Source: JAAYFJ01 sp964344295
GTDB taxonomy: Bacteria > Bacillota > Clostridia > Tissierellales > Peptoniphilaceae
Assembly (NCBI GenBank): GCA_964344295.1
Contig: CAYFMR010000004.1
Coordinates: forward strand, 1 to 64,000
Reading direction: 5' to 3'
Length of the DNA: 64,000 bases
Translations under genes and position numbers: made by a program
Shown: positions 24,768 through 33,616 of the stretch, one piece after another
Position numbering within the stretch: position 1 is the first letter of the stretch
Layout of the letters: every line of letters starts with the position of its first letter
Notes under the pieces: generated by a model
Seen by the model: only the letters and a program-made list of their open reading frames with translations
Told to the model about the DNA's origin: nothing
Databases searched by the model: none

Positions 24768-26173
24768 TGGGTCACCACCACGTGGGTGTCATCTTCCATC
24801 AGACCCACAATATTGTGTTCTCCCGCTTGAAGGAAGTGGAGGTAATCGACCACTTCTTGGGTGACCACTTCACCGGTCGCCACCAAGGGCACTCCCGGTG
24901 GATAGGGGATGACCGGCGCCGCTGCCACGGCTCCCACGGCCTCGTCAATCTTCACGAGGCGTTTTTTGTGGTGGTAGGCTTTAGCCGGCTCCATGCCCTG
25001 GACAGGCCTGGGCATGTCGATCGAAGTGTGGATCATCTCTTCTTTGGGTAAGGTTTGCGCCAGATTTTCCATGGCCCGTACCAAACATTCCAGGTCCTCT
25101 TGGGTACTCATGACAGAGGTGAGGGCTAAGGCGTGGTAGTAATCCGCCATTTCAATGCGAATGTTGTGGCGGCGGTAGAGCTCTAGTTTCAGCCGCGTTC
25201 CTCTCACGCCATCCAGGCGCATGAGAATCTTGGTGGGATCGACGCGGCAGACGGTCTCGTCTTTTGGATCATCCATAAAGACGGAAACGCCGGGAATTTG
25301 GGCTAAGCGCTCTTTGTATGCCGGCAAATAAACTTCTTGGTCTTTTAAGATCTGACGACCTTCCGTATCCATGTACGCCACTGCCATCTCGTTAGAGACG
25401 GTAAAGAGGTATGATGGGCTGGTCGTGGTATAGAGTTGGAATCTGTCGCGCAGCTTGTTGATGTCGATGCGATCAGATCCCACTTGAATCAGGGAAGTTT
25501 GGGTCAGGCTGGGTAGGGTCTTGTGGGTGGACTGGATGACTAAATCCGCTCCACATTCCAAAGCCGATGGCGGCAAGGTCGCAGAGAAATTTAAGTGAGC
25601 CCCATGGGCTTCATCGACCACTAGAATCATCCCTGCCTCATGGACTCGTTTGGCGATGGCCTTTAGGTCGTAACACACGCCGTAATAATTAGGGTAGGTC
25701 AGAACCACCGCTTTGGCGTCAGGGTGAGCTTTCAACGCCTTTTCTACGGCAGCGACGGAAACGCCAGTCAGCAGGTTATAGCGTTCGTTATATTGCGGAT
25801 ACACATAGGCCGGCTGCAATTGGTTTAAAATCATGGCGTTATACACTGATTTGTGGCAATTGCGCTGGACGAGAATTTTGTCCCCCGGCTTGGTCACACT
25901 GGCAATCGCAATATAGATGGACCCGGTAGAGCCGTTTACCGCATAGAGTGTGTGCTTGGCTCCCAAGACGCGAGCTACTTCCTCTTCGCTTTCTTTGATA
26001 ATGCCCTTGGGTTCCAAGAGGTTATCCATGCCGTTGGTTTCCGTGGTGTCGATCATGGGCATGAGTTCATGCCAAGGGATGTTGGATTCGCGCCCTTTGT
26101 GGCCGGGGAAGTGAAAGGACAAGCTGTCCTCTTGTTTTAAGGCGACTAGCGCGTCGTATACTGGTCTTTTCAA
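24764..26173 (-). CDS. Orn/Lys/Arg decarboxylase-family PLP enzyme (YaaO-like)
   Basis: 469-aa fold-type I PLP enzyme in the small arginine/lysine/ornithine decarboxylase subgroup found next to tmk in Bacillota. The motifs are HxxGxG-like FPGHKGRES near the N-terminus, the PLP pocket with VVDEAHGAHL, and the Schiff-base lysine in QSTHKTLPSLTQTS (about residue 226). Substrate cannot be told apart; polyamine precursor production is the usual suggestion. First gene of the tmk operon, with a RBS-like AGAGG upstream and 15 bp from the preceding zinc-ribbon gene. Confidence 0.92.
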   Translation of the reverse strand: MKRPVYDALVALKQEDSLSFHFPGHKGRESNIPWHELMPMIDTTETNGMDNLLEPKGIIKESEEEVARVLGAKHTLYAVNGSTGSIYIAIASVTKPGDKILVQRNCHKSVYNAMILNQLQPAYVYPQYNERYNLLTGVSVAAVEKALKAHPDAKAVVLTYPNYYGVCYDLKAIAKRVHEAGMILVVDEAHGAHLNFSATLPPSALECGADLVIQSTHKTLPSLTQTSLIQVGSDRIDINKLRDRFQLYTTTSPSYLFTVSNEMAVAYMDTEGRQILKDQEVYLPAYKERLAQIPGVSVFMDDPKDETVCRVDPTKILMRLDGVRGTRLKLELYRRHNIRIEMADYYHALALTSVMSTQEDLECLVRAMENLAQTLPKEEMIHTSIDMPRPVQGMEPAKAYHHKKRLVKIDEAVGAVAAAPVIPYPPGVPLVATGEVVTQEVVDYLHFLQAGEHNIVGLMEDDTHVVVTQ

Positions 26174-26188
26174 ACTATACCTCTTTAA

Positions 26189-26683
26189 TTAATTTAATTT
26201 TTCATGGCACTGGGTGCAATAGGCCAACTTGCGACTCATCATGGCCCCACAGTGGGGGCAGGGGTGCATTTCTTCCGGTATGGACACGAGCTCTTCCGGG
26301 GGCAAAGTGACAAATACCGATGCTTCCTCGCTGTCAAACATGGAGGTTTGTGCAGCTGGTGCCGCCGGCATGGACGCTGCCCGTCTTTGTTCCATTCTCG
26401 CCATCTCGGCTTCCACCTCGGCAATTTTTCGTTCCAAGCTATGGATCTTGGTCTCATGGGGTTCATAGGCTTCCGGAGAAGCTTGGCCTTCCGATTCATA
26501 GTAGATACGGCCCATCGCTTCCATTTCCATTCGTATTTCATACTGGGCGTCCTTGACCTCAAGGCGCAGTTTGCTCAGGTCAATGACGTATTTCGTCTCA
26601 CCGTAGAGGCGATCTCCCGTTCGGGACATCCCTACGCCAATGCGGCTTAATGCTTCCAGTATTTTGTCTCGCGTGTCTCGCAT
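26189..26683 (-). CDS. Coiled-coil protein with C-terminal zinc ribbon
   Basis: 164 aa. N-terminal two-thirds is a predicted long helical region (residues about 35-105, heptad-like, with many Glu/Lys/Met), and the C-terminus is a zinc ribbon CPHCGAMMSRKLAYCTQCHEKLN (about 140-164; four cysteines). I do not recognise a named family. GGGAGG before the ATG. The gene is the probable first gene of the decarboxylase-tmk-holB-yaaT operon (15 bp from the next). A nucleic-acid or protein-binding scaffold is possible; that is a guess. Confidence 0.75.
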   Translation of the reverse strand: MRDTRDKILEALSRIGVGMSRTGDRLYGETKYVIDLSKLRLEVKDAQYEIRMEMEAMGRIYYESEGQASPEAYEPHETKIHSLERKIAEVEAEMARMEQRRAASMPAAPAAQTSMFDSEEASVFVTLPPEELVSIPEEMHPCPHCGAMMSRKLAYCTQCHEKLN

Positions 26684-26804
26684 GGTATCCCTCCCTTATC
26701 TACGAGGTTATGCGTATTTATCATATCATAATTGACCCTCGTTGTCATCAATCCACCGTGATGAGCACCGTGTTTCCCCCTTTTTAGCGCTACGTTTTCG
26801 CATT

Positions 26805-26839
26805 AAAAAAACTCCCTCACCTAGGCGAGAGAGTTTTTC
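26805..26839. terminator. Terminator of the G5/3D gene
   Basis: AAAAACTC (26807-26814) / GAGTTTTT (26831-26838) with additional inner pairing; T-rich on both strands. Confidence 0.75.
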
Positions 26840-26848
26840 GTGTTGTTT

Positions 26849-27904
26849 TTAATCTTCCATATCAAACAGGACATAAACCTTGACTTGGCGTCGTCCAAAT
26901 TCCATGGCTTCTTCGTGGGTGGGATGCCACAGGTCAATGCGATTGCCCTTGATGGCGCCACCGGTATCCAGTGCCGTGGCATAGCCGTAAGAGGCCGTTC
27001 CATCCATGGATTCCACATAGAGCTTTGTGCCTAGGGGAATGACACGGGGGTCTACTGCCACCGTTCCCGGCCCTGCCGCCGTTCCCGTGGCCGTAATGCC
27101 ATATTGGGGGTGACCTGGGTGTTTACCACAGGAGGCGAATGAGTTATCATACGCCGTTGCTTCCATCACCAATTCGCGTTCGTAAGCTAAGGGTCCGTTC
27201 GGTGTTTCTACAATGGCTGCTTCCTTGGTGCCTTTGACTACCACTTTTTCTTCCGTCGCTTCCACGACTTCGGACTCAACCACGCGGCTGTCCAAAAGCA
27301 TGCCATTATAATAGATGCTTTCTGCCGTCACTCGTTCAGCCCCATCCTTGCCCTCTTCCAGCACTTTCTCTTGGCCGATGTAAAGATTCGGATCTTCTAC
27401 GTAACGGACCGGTGCCGGTACGGAAACCACTCTCACCTGACGAGTCTTTTCCACTTCCACCACTTCAATGGTGGAGCCGGAGGCTACTTCCGCCTTGAGG
27501 CTCGGCACGGTGTAGGTGCTGTCAGCCAGTTTGTAGCCAACCTCGTTTAGAATCTCTTCCACCTGGTTTTCGTAGGATTCGATCACGCGAGGCTCGCCAT
27601 CTTCCAATAAGGTATAGTGCTTTAAGGATAGCACTTTCACTGTCATACCCGGCTTAATCGCCGCATTCCCTTCCGGGACTACTTTCATTTCATCAGTAAA
27701 GGCCAATTGATGGCTTTGTACCAATTCATCAATCAGACCTTCTACCGTCACCGCCTCTGTATATACCGTATGGACGTCACCGTCCACGGCCAGATTCACT
27801 TTGGAACCTGGGTGGGCGCTAATGGGATAGAAAGAGAAGGATACGACAATGACCATCATGAGGAGCACGGATACGTACTTCCACACATTTCTCGTTTCTT
27901 TCAT
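26849..27904 (-). CDS. G5 and 3D domain cell-wall protein (YabE type)
   Basis: 351-aa exported protein. N-terminal membrane anchor or signal (about residues 9-27), a DUF348 (ubiquitin-like) region (about 40-120), a G5 domain (about 125-215), and a C-terminal 3D domain with three key aspartates visible in VEATAYD, VDPRVIPLG and ALDTGGAIKGNRIDLW. This arrangement matches the YabE/Rpf-like putative resuscitation or peptidoglycan lytic enzymes of Bacillota. Start at the second of two in-frame ATGs, six bases from AGGAGG. The spacer upstream (27905-28295) is AT-rich and probably carries its promoter. Confidence 0.92.
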   Translation of the reverse strand: MKETRNVWKYVSVLLMMVIVVSFSFYPISAHPGSKVNLAVDGDVHTVYTEAVTVEGLIDELVQSHQLAFTDEMKVVPEGNAAIKPGMTVKVLSLKHYTLLEDGEPRVIESYENQVEEILNEVGYKLADSTYTVPSLKAEVASGSTIEVVEVEKTRQVRVVSVPAPVRYVEDPNLYIGQEKVLEEGKDGAERVTAESIYYNGMLLDSRVVESEVVEATEEKVVVKGTKEAAIVETPNGPLAYERELVMEATAYDNSFASCGKHPGHPQYGITATGTAAGPGTVAVDPRVIPLGTKLYVESMDGTASYGYATALDTGGAIKGNRIDLWHPTHEEAMEFGRRQVKVYVLFDMED

Positions 27905-28295
27905 AAACATCCTCCTCGTTGAGTTTTCAACGCTGTTTCAGTCTATGAAAATAACGGATAAAAGTCAAATTTTCAGTGGGTCAATCTCTATAACACTGTT
28001 ATATACTTGTTTTTACGTCTTTTTTGTCTTATTGATATCATTTTGAAAGTGTTTTTTATGGGATGAACAGGCTATTTTTGCGTCAATATTACAAATTGGT
28101 GACACAAAAAAGTACTGTCCAAAAAGGGCAATCGTGTATTTTTCAACGTTTCCCCTATTTTTACCAGTTCTTTTTTTAATTCCTCTTTTATTAATATCAT
28201 ACATGATACCCATATATAGTTGTTTTTATTTCTATTATGCACAAGTTATAGCGGTCTAGAAAATGCGAATTTCTTAAAAACCTGCTAAAAATCCC
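27905..28295. other. AT-rich intergenic stretch, 391 bp
   Basis: Markedly more AT-rich than the genes around it. Holds the likely promoter of the G5/3D gene on the minus strand and the downstream end of the pullulanase gene; the imperfect palindrome around ATAACACTGTTAT (27989-28001) may be an operator. No RBS-preceded frame. I see no ydaO-type riboswitch motif, although such leaders are common before 3D proteins. Confidence 0.5.
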
Positions 28296-30101
28296 TTAAA
28301 ATGGCGATTCTCGATAAAAAACCATCACCGTTTGAGGCTCAATGACTAGGTGGCGTTGGTGGTAAATTTCCTCCACTTTGGTCTTGCCGTCCCACTTCAG
28401 GGTCCGTTGTTCCATTAATTCCCTTTCCAGATTCAAGGGGGCCCAAGGTTTCTTGCCGTTGTTGACATAAATCTCCCATGCTCCACCAATTTCATCTTCC
28501 AACACCCATCCGGTTTGAGCGGGATGTGCGGTGTCCATCACCGTCGCTTTCGTTTCTCCGGCGATTACGGCTCTTCCCATTTCTTGTCGCAAGGCGATGA
28601 GGGAGGCCACTGCCTCCACCAAAGCATCTTCCTCCACACATTGGCGCCACCGGACCATGTTGGTGCCGATAGGGGCCCGGTAGGTATTGCTTTGGCCCTG
28701 TTTGCTACGGCGAAATTCATTGCCTTCGTGGATAAAGGGGATACCACGTGCCAAGAGGATCAAGGCAAAGGCCATGAGCGTCTCTTGTCGAATCGCCGTA
28801 TCGTCAAGGTCCGGAGAGCTTTTTTGGAGCTTGTCTTCTAAGATCAAGTTGTCATGGGAATTAAAGTATTGCACCGCTTCCCAAGGCTCAGCAAAAGGAC
28901 CGATGCCGCCATAGCTGGTCGCTCCCGCCGCAATGGCTGCACCGTTTTCTATCCCTTGGATAAATCCGCGACCGGCTCCATCGTTGTCCCCTTTTATGGC
29001 GTTGCGGTAGTCGTCGTGAAAGAGGCTGTAGCCCTTGTGACGCTGGGCGCCCAGCTGCACTTGCTCCACTTGGGGTAGCAGAGATGCCTGGGCGGTCCAG
29101 GGCTCTCCGTAAAGGAGTACTTCCGGGTCGTGATGACGCAAGGCGGAGACGATGAGATCCGCCGTTTCCGTATCCATGAGCCCCATCAAGTCAAAGCGAA
29201 ATCCGTCAATGTGGTACTGGGATTGCCAAAAGAGGAGGCTCGAGAGAATGAGCTCTTTCACGGCATCTCGTTCCGTGGCCAATTCGTTGCCACAGCCACT
29301 GCCATTTCCTGGTCTACCTTGATCATCTAAGCGGTAATATTCTCCCGGTGCCAAGATTTCCAGTGGACTCTCCGCAAAGAAGTACGTATGGTTATATACC
29401 ACGTCCAGCACCACTTTGAACCCTGCCTGATGCAGCGCCGCAACCAAGGTGCGCAGTTCTCGGATACGGCACAGGGGGTCGTGAGGGTCCGTGGCATAGG
29501 AGCCTTCGGGGACAAAGTAGTGCAGGGGGTTGTAGCCCCAGTTATACTCTTCTTCCCGATCAAAGGCTGCCGGGTGTTCATCGACGCCGTAAAACTTCAT
29601 CACCGGCATCAGATGCACGTGGGTAATCCCCAAGCGTTTCAGGTGATCCAGACCCACCGGACTACCGTCCAGCGTGAGTCCCGTCTCCGTCAACCCCAGA
29701 TATTTGCCTCGGTGTTGAAACCCCGCCTCCGGATCAAAGCTATAGTCTTTGACGTGGAGCTCATAGATCACCGCCTCTTCTGGTGATATGGACGGGCTGT
29801 AATCCGACTCCCAGCCTGTCGGTTCAGCTTTCTTCAGGTCTACTACCACACTTTGTCGTCCGTTATAGGACAGGGCCTGACTGTAGGGATCCACGACTAG
29901 CTGATCACCAACGCGGTAGCGGTAGGGGACCAGGTGATAGTCTCCCGATAGGGTGAGGGCGAACTCACCTTGTGCTTCTCTTTGCATTTCATAGGACACG
30001 CTTTCTTCCCCGGTCTCCAGGACCAAGGCCAGGTCGTCATGTCCCGGGGCCCATACGCGCCAGGTGGTCTCTTCCGGTGTGTAATGTGGTCCGTAACGCA
30101 T
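28296..30101 (-). CDS. pulA: Type I pullulanase (GH13)
   Basis: 601-aa alpha-1,6-glucan debranching enzyme without signal peptide, so intracellular. N-terminal CBM48-like domain (about residues 8-90, TTWRVWAPGHDDLALVL), then a GH13 catalytic barrel with DVVYNHT, GFRFDLMGLMD (nucleophile Asp), LYGEPW (acid/base Glu) and FNSHDN. The YNWGYNP motif of type I pullulanases is present at about 187. RBS GAGGAG upstream. Probably co-transcribed with the two genes upstream. Implies glycogen or maltodextrin use, though no other glycogen gene is in the window. Confidence 0.95.
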   Translation of the reverse strand: MRYGPHYTPEETTWRVWAPGHDDLALVLETGEESVSYEMQREAQGEFALTLSGDYHLVPYRYRVGDQLVVDPYSQALSYNGRQSVVVDLKKAEPTGWESDYSPSISPEEAVIYELHVKDYSFDPEAGFQHRGKYLGLTETGLTLDGSPVGLDHLKRLGITHVHLMPVMKFYGVDEHPAAFDREEEYNWGYNPLHYFVPEGSYATDPHDPLCRIRELRTLVAALHQAGFKVVLDVVYNHTYFFAESPLEILAPGEYYRLDDQGRPGNGSGCGNELATERDAVKELILSSLLFWQSQYHIDGFRFDLMGLMDTETADLIVSALRHHDPEVLLYGEPWTAQASLLPQVEQVQLGAQRHKGYSLFHDDYRNAIKGDNDGAGRGFIQGIENGAAIAAGATSYGGIGPFAEPWEAVQYFNSHDNLILEDKLQKSSPDLDDTAIRQETLMAFALILLARGIPFIHEGNEFRRSKQGQSNTYRAPIGTNMVRWRQCVEEDALVEAVASLIALRQEMGRAVIAGETKATVMDTAHPAQTGWVLEDEIGGAWEIYVNNGKKPWAPLNLERELMEQRTLKWDGKTKVEEIYHQRHLVIEPQTVMVFYRESPF

Positions 30102-30122
30102 TGTGACTCCTCTTTTCTACGC

Positions 30123-30842
30123 TTAAGCCTGAGAACGGACTTTGAGCTCGCGAACCAAGGCTTGGAAAATGCCAAAATGGCTGTCATCATGGGGTGCCAT
30201 GGCTTCCGGATGAAATTGCACCCCGTAAATCGGCAGGCTTTCGTGTTCCATGGCCTCCACAATGCCGTCTGCACTATGAGCCACTGCACGGTAGCCCTCA
30301 CCCAGTCGTCCCACAGCTTGGTGGTGCTCCGAGTTCACTAAAAAGGAGGTCTTGTGGCCAATAGCTTCGTAAAGCCAGGAGCCTTCCTCAACGGTGATTA
30401 AGTGAAACCCCTCTTCCAAGGTTGCCGTGGAAACATGGTTATAGGCATGGGGGTCATAGCTGGGAATATCTTGGATCAAGTCCCCGCCAGCGACGATGTT
30501 TAATAGCTGCATTCCACGACAAATCCCTAAAATGGGCATCCCTGCCGAGATAGCCTCTTTGGCCAAGGCCCATTCCATGGCATCTCGGTTGCGGTCGAAG
30601 ACGGCGACGCCTTTGACGGGTCCTTGTCCAAAGGCATCACTGGCTACGTCTGCCCCACCGGAGAGTAGCAGACCGTCAATGGAGGCCACATAGTCCTTCG
30701 CCGTGGCGGGATCCAACATATTGGGAATCAATACGGGAAGCACTCCTGTTCGTTCCAGCACTCGCACGTAAAAGCGATTCAAGGTAATCATCTGGCGATA
30801 AGTCTCTCTCGCTAGTCCTGTGGTAATACCGATTTTAATCAT
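30123..30842 (-). CDS. Class I glutamine amidotransferase-like gamma-glutamyl hydrolase (peptidase C26)
   Basis: 239-aa PuuD-like hydrolase. Nucleophile Cys in LGICRGMQLLN, the catalytic His in GVQFHPEAMAP. It cleaves gamma-glutamyl bonds, for example in gamma-Glu-GABA, glutathione-like or folate compounds. Only 3 bp separate it from the esterase upstream, so co-transcribed. The nearby gshA gene hints that its substrate might be a gamma-glutamyl thiol, but this is inference. Confidence 0.9.
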   Translation of the reverse strand: MIKIGITTGLARETYRQMITLNRFYVRVLERTGVLPVLIPNMLDPATAKDYVASIDGLLLSGGADVASDAFGQGPVKGVAVFDRNRDAMEWALAKEAISAGMPILGICRGMQLLNIVAGGDLIQDIPSYDPHAYNHVSTATLEEGFHLITVEEGSWLYEAIGHKTSFLVNSEHHQAVGRLGEGYRAVAHSADGIVEAMEHESLPIYGVQFHPEAMAPHDDSHFGIFQALVRELKVRSQA

Positions 30843-30845
30843 GTT

Positions 30846-31613
30846 TTACAGATTCCTTCCCAACCATAAAATCGCATCCCCCATCATGTTAGTGGTCACT
30901 ACGTGGCCCACGCCGGGGTGTTCGACGTAGACCACTGGGCCACCGTGAGGATAGAGCTCATCGACTAAATCCCGGTCTGGTTCTTTGGAGACCACCGGGT
31001 CTTCGGCACCGTGTAGGGTGAGGATGGGCCGTACTTTGCCTTCACGCAACCATTGGGCCGGATCCAGGTCCTTCGCTTGGGGGAAGCTCTTGGCGAGGCG
31101 CGCTTCGCCCGCTTCGTCCACCGTGCGAAGGTAGGCTGCATTGAGTCCCTCCCAGTCTAAGCTGCCGTTTAAAAGTACCGACGTCTGAACGCCTTCACCG
31201 TTTAAGGCAATGCCGCCGGCCGTAACGCCACCCATGGAGTGGCCCATAGTGGCCACGCGATTGCGGTCGACGTGATAGTAGTCAATACAATATTCGTGCA
31301 GTCCCGGGAATTCTTTGACGCTTTGGGCGACCGTTTCCCAAAAGTGCGTTTGGGACGCTTCCTCGTCATCATAGTCCAGGGCCCCCCGCTCGCCATGGTA
31401 TAAGGCATCGGGAACGACTACCTGGTAGCCCATCGTGGTCACCAAATGTGCGCGAATATGTTGCATCTCCTTCGATGAGCTCCAGCCATGGTAGAGGTAC
31501 ACCGTAGGCCAGTGATCCATCTCCATCATCGTGGGGCGATAGACCACAAAGGGCACGTCTTCGTGGACATCATGGACGATGGTAATGATTTCATTTTGTA
31601 AGACAACGTTCAT
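30846..31613 (-). CDS. Alpha/beta hydrolase (YitV-like esterase)
   Basis: 255-aa serine hydrolase of the dienelactone hydrolase superfamily: nucleophile Ser in GHSMGGVTAGG (about residue 118), an acidic residue in LTLHGAEDPVV and the His near the C-terminus in HPGVGHVV. No signal peptide. Start ATG with AGGAGG upstream. Within the run ung, esterase, C26 hydrolase, pulA. Confidence 0.88.
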   Translation of the reverse strand: MNVVLQNEIITIVHDVHEDVPFVVYRPTMMEMDHWPTVYLYHGWSSSKEMQHIRAHLVTTMGYQVVVPDALYHGERGALDYDDEEASQTHFWETVAQSVKEFPGLHEYCIDYYHVDRNRVATMGHSMGGVTAGGIALNGEGVQTSVLLNGSLDWEGLNAAYLRTVDEAGEARLAKSFPQAKDLDPAQWLREGKVRPILTLHGAEDPVVSKEPDRDLVDELYPHGGPVVYVEHPGVGHVVTTNMMGDAILWLGRNL

Positions 31614-31622
31614 TTTGACCTC

Positions 31623-32288
31623 CTATAAACTCCAATCGATGGGGTTTTCTCCCATCTCGATGAGATAACGGTTAGCAGTGGAAAACGGTTTGGATCCGAA
31701 AAATCCCCGGTAAGCTGCCAAGGGACTCGGGTGAGGCGAGCGGATGATACGGTGTACCGGGTTAGTGATCAGGGCCGCCTTTTGCTGGGCGTCTCTGCCC
31801 CAGAGGATAAAGACGATGCCCTGCGGTCTGTCGTTGAGCTGGCGAATGATTTCGTCTGTCACCCGCTCCCAGCCCCAACCTCGGTGGGAAGCCGGACTCC
31901 CACCTGCCACGGTGAGTACGGTGTTTAATAAGAGCACCCCTTTTTCAGCCCAAGGCGTCAAGTCTCCGGATCGAGGAGGCTCACATCCCACATCTTCCAC
32001 CAATTCTCGAAAGATATTTTGCAAAGACTTCGGCAAGGCCACACCGGGTCTTACGGAAAAGGAAAGGCCATGAGCCTGCCCCATCCCGGGGTAGGGGTCC
32101 TGTCCCAAGATGACCACCTTGACGCTTTCATAGGGCGTGAGGCGTAAAGCGCGATAGACATCATCCGGTGCCGGATAGACGACGCCGGTATTGTACGCAT
32201 GGGCCACTTTTTTACGCAGCTCAACATACCAGTCTTCTTCCAAGAACGGACCTAAGCGCTGATCCCAATCATTGCCAAACGGTTTCAT
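31623..32288 (-). CDS. ung: Uracil-DNA glycosylase, family 1
   Basis: 221-aa base-excision repair enzyme. Catalytic Asp in VILGQDPYPG and the HPSPLAAYRGFFG intercalation loop with catalytic His are intact. Start is ATG at 32288 with AAAGGAG upstream; the frame is open for 40 codons further without an RBS. A terminator lies just upstream in the gap to the CDF gene, so transcription of this group likely begins near 32300. Confidence 0.96.
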   Translation of the reverse strand: MKPFGNDWDQRLGPFLEEDWYVELRKKVAHAYNTGVVYPAPDDVYRALRLTPYESVKVVILGQDPYPGMGQAHGLSFSVRPGVALPKSLQNIFRELVEDVGCEPPRSGDLTPWAEKGVLLLNTVLTVAGGSPASHRGWGWERVTDEIIRQLNDRPQGIVFILWGRDAQQKAALITNPVHRIIRSPHPSPLAAYRGFFGSKPFSTANRYLIEMGENPIDWSL

Positions 32289-32357
32289 AGTGCTCCTTTC
32301 CTCTGCCTTGCGGCCGGTCTTTTTTCTCCGTGCTGTCCCCTCTACTTTACCACACAA

Positions 32358-32392
32358 CAAAACCCCTGACCACAGAGGATCAGGGATTTTTA
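32358..32392 (-). terminator. Terminator after the CDF transporter gene
   Basis: CCCTGA (32364-32369) / TCAGGG (32380-32385), with extra pairs, followed on the minus strand by GGTTTTG. Splits the gshA-CDF unit from ung. Confidence 0.65.
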
Positions 32393-32407
32393 TGCCGGTA
32401 TCGTCCA

Positions 32408-33616
32408 TTAGTGACTCGACTTGTTGGCCTTTTGAGGAAAGGCGATGTCCACATTCATATGAAAGGCATGATTGGGAAAATAGCGATCAATGCGTTGGCG
32501 TGCTTCATATTGGTAATAGGTCAAGTCTTCCAAGTGTGCCGACTTCTCCCCATCCACCTTTACGTCAAAGCAAAAGACGTAAGAGCCGTCTTCTTGGAGG
32601 CGCTTGCGAAAGTCGTGGATGTTTAAGAGGTCCTCTTCGTTAGCCACCCAGTCTTCCAAAGCATGAAAGAGTTCTTTCTCTCGCCCCTCCAAAGTGTAAT
32701 GGGGGTCCATGTGTAATACCAGCTCGATGCCGTAGCGGGTGCATATCTCCGTTTCAATGCGATCCATCACATCGTGGACGGCCATCAAGCTCAGGTTGGC
32801 GTCAAATTCCACATCCATGGTAGCCACCACGTGACCGGGGCTAAAGTGGTATACGTTTAGGTCGTGAGTCCCCAAGACGAGGGGCTCTTCTTCTGCCCGC
32901 CTTTGGATGGCTTCCAACAGTTTTTCGTCCGGTGCTTCTCCGATTAAGGGACTTACCGTATCTTTCACCAGCTCCATCCCGGCGTAAATGATAAAGCAGG
33001 AGACGATGACACCGATGATGCCATCCACCGGCCAAGCCGTACGAGAACCTAGGATATAGGCGACCAGCACCACCCCTGTGATCAGTGCATCTCCACGACT
33101 GTCAGCCGCTGCGGCTTCCAGGGCCACATGGTTCGTCTTTTTAGCGATGGTGTGGTAGAAAAAATGCATCCACAATTTCACCGCCACGGCCACAATCATT
33201 AATGCCACCGCCCCCCGTTGGGGTACCAGGGCTACGGGATGGATGACCCGCTCTCCACTGCGCCACAGAAATTGTAAACCCATGGCCAAGACTAAAAAGC
33301 TTACGATGAGGCCGGCGACATACTCCATGCGCCCATGGCCGTAGGGGTGATTGCGGTCTGGAGGCGATGCTGCCATTTTGAGCCCGGCAATCACCACCAC
33401 AGAGGAGATCGCATCCGAGGCGTTATTAATGCCATCTGTCACCAAGGCCATGGAATGAGATAAGGCCCCAAAGATCAATTTGGCTAAGGCTAAGAGCAGG
33501 TTTAGCGTCACCCCCACTAAACCTGCCTGTATCCCCACTGCCGTCCTTGCCGCTTGATGATGCAAAGAACCATGGCGGCGTTTCGCTTTGGCTAAGATCT
33601 GATTGGCTAAAATCAT
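32408..33616 (-). CDS. Cation diffusion facilitator metal exporter
   Basis: 402-aa CDF/ZNT-type antiporter with six membrane helices (about residues 20-250) and a long C-terminal cytoplasmic domain that may hold metal-sensing residues. TM2 reads TDGINNASDAISS, the NN-x-x-D form typical of Mn(II)-exporting members such as MntE, and TM5 has ADSRGDALIT (DxxxD). The cytosolic tail is longer than the usual 300-residue family. Mn or Zn export is likely; the ion cannot be fixed by eye. Stop overlaps by 4 bp (ATGA) with the ATP-grasp gene start upstream, so it belongs to the gshA operon. Confidence 0.93.
   Translation of the reverse strand: MILANQILAKAKRRHGSLHHQAARTAVGIQAGLVGVTLNLLLALAKLIFGALSHSMALVTDGINNASDAISSVVVIAGLKMAASPPDRNHPYGHGRMEYVAGLIVSFLVLAMGLQFLWRSGERVIHPVALVPQRGAVALMIVAVAVKLWMHFFYHTIAKKTNHVALEAAAADSRGDALITGVVLVAYILGSRTAWPVDGIIGVIVSCFIIYAGMELVKDTVSPLIGEAPDEKLLEAIQRRAEEEPLVLGTHDLNVYHFSPGHVVATMDVEFDANLSLMAVHDVMDRIETEICTRYGIELVLHMDPHYTLEGREKELFHALEDWVANEEDLLNIHDFRKRLQEDGSYVFCFDVKVDGEKSAHLEDLTYYQYEARQRIDRYFPNHAFHMNVDIAFPQKANKSSH

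Noticed and set aside
27905..28295. ydaO-type c-di-AMP riboswitch before the G5/3D gene
   Set aside because: Expected since such leaders often control these genes, but the conserved GC-rich segments are absent.
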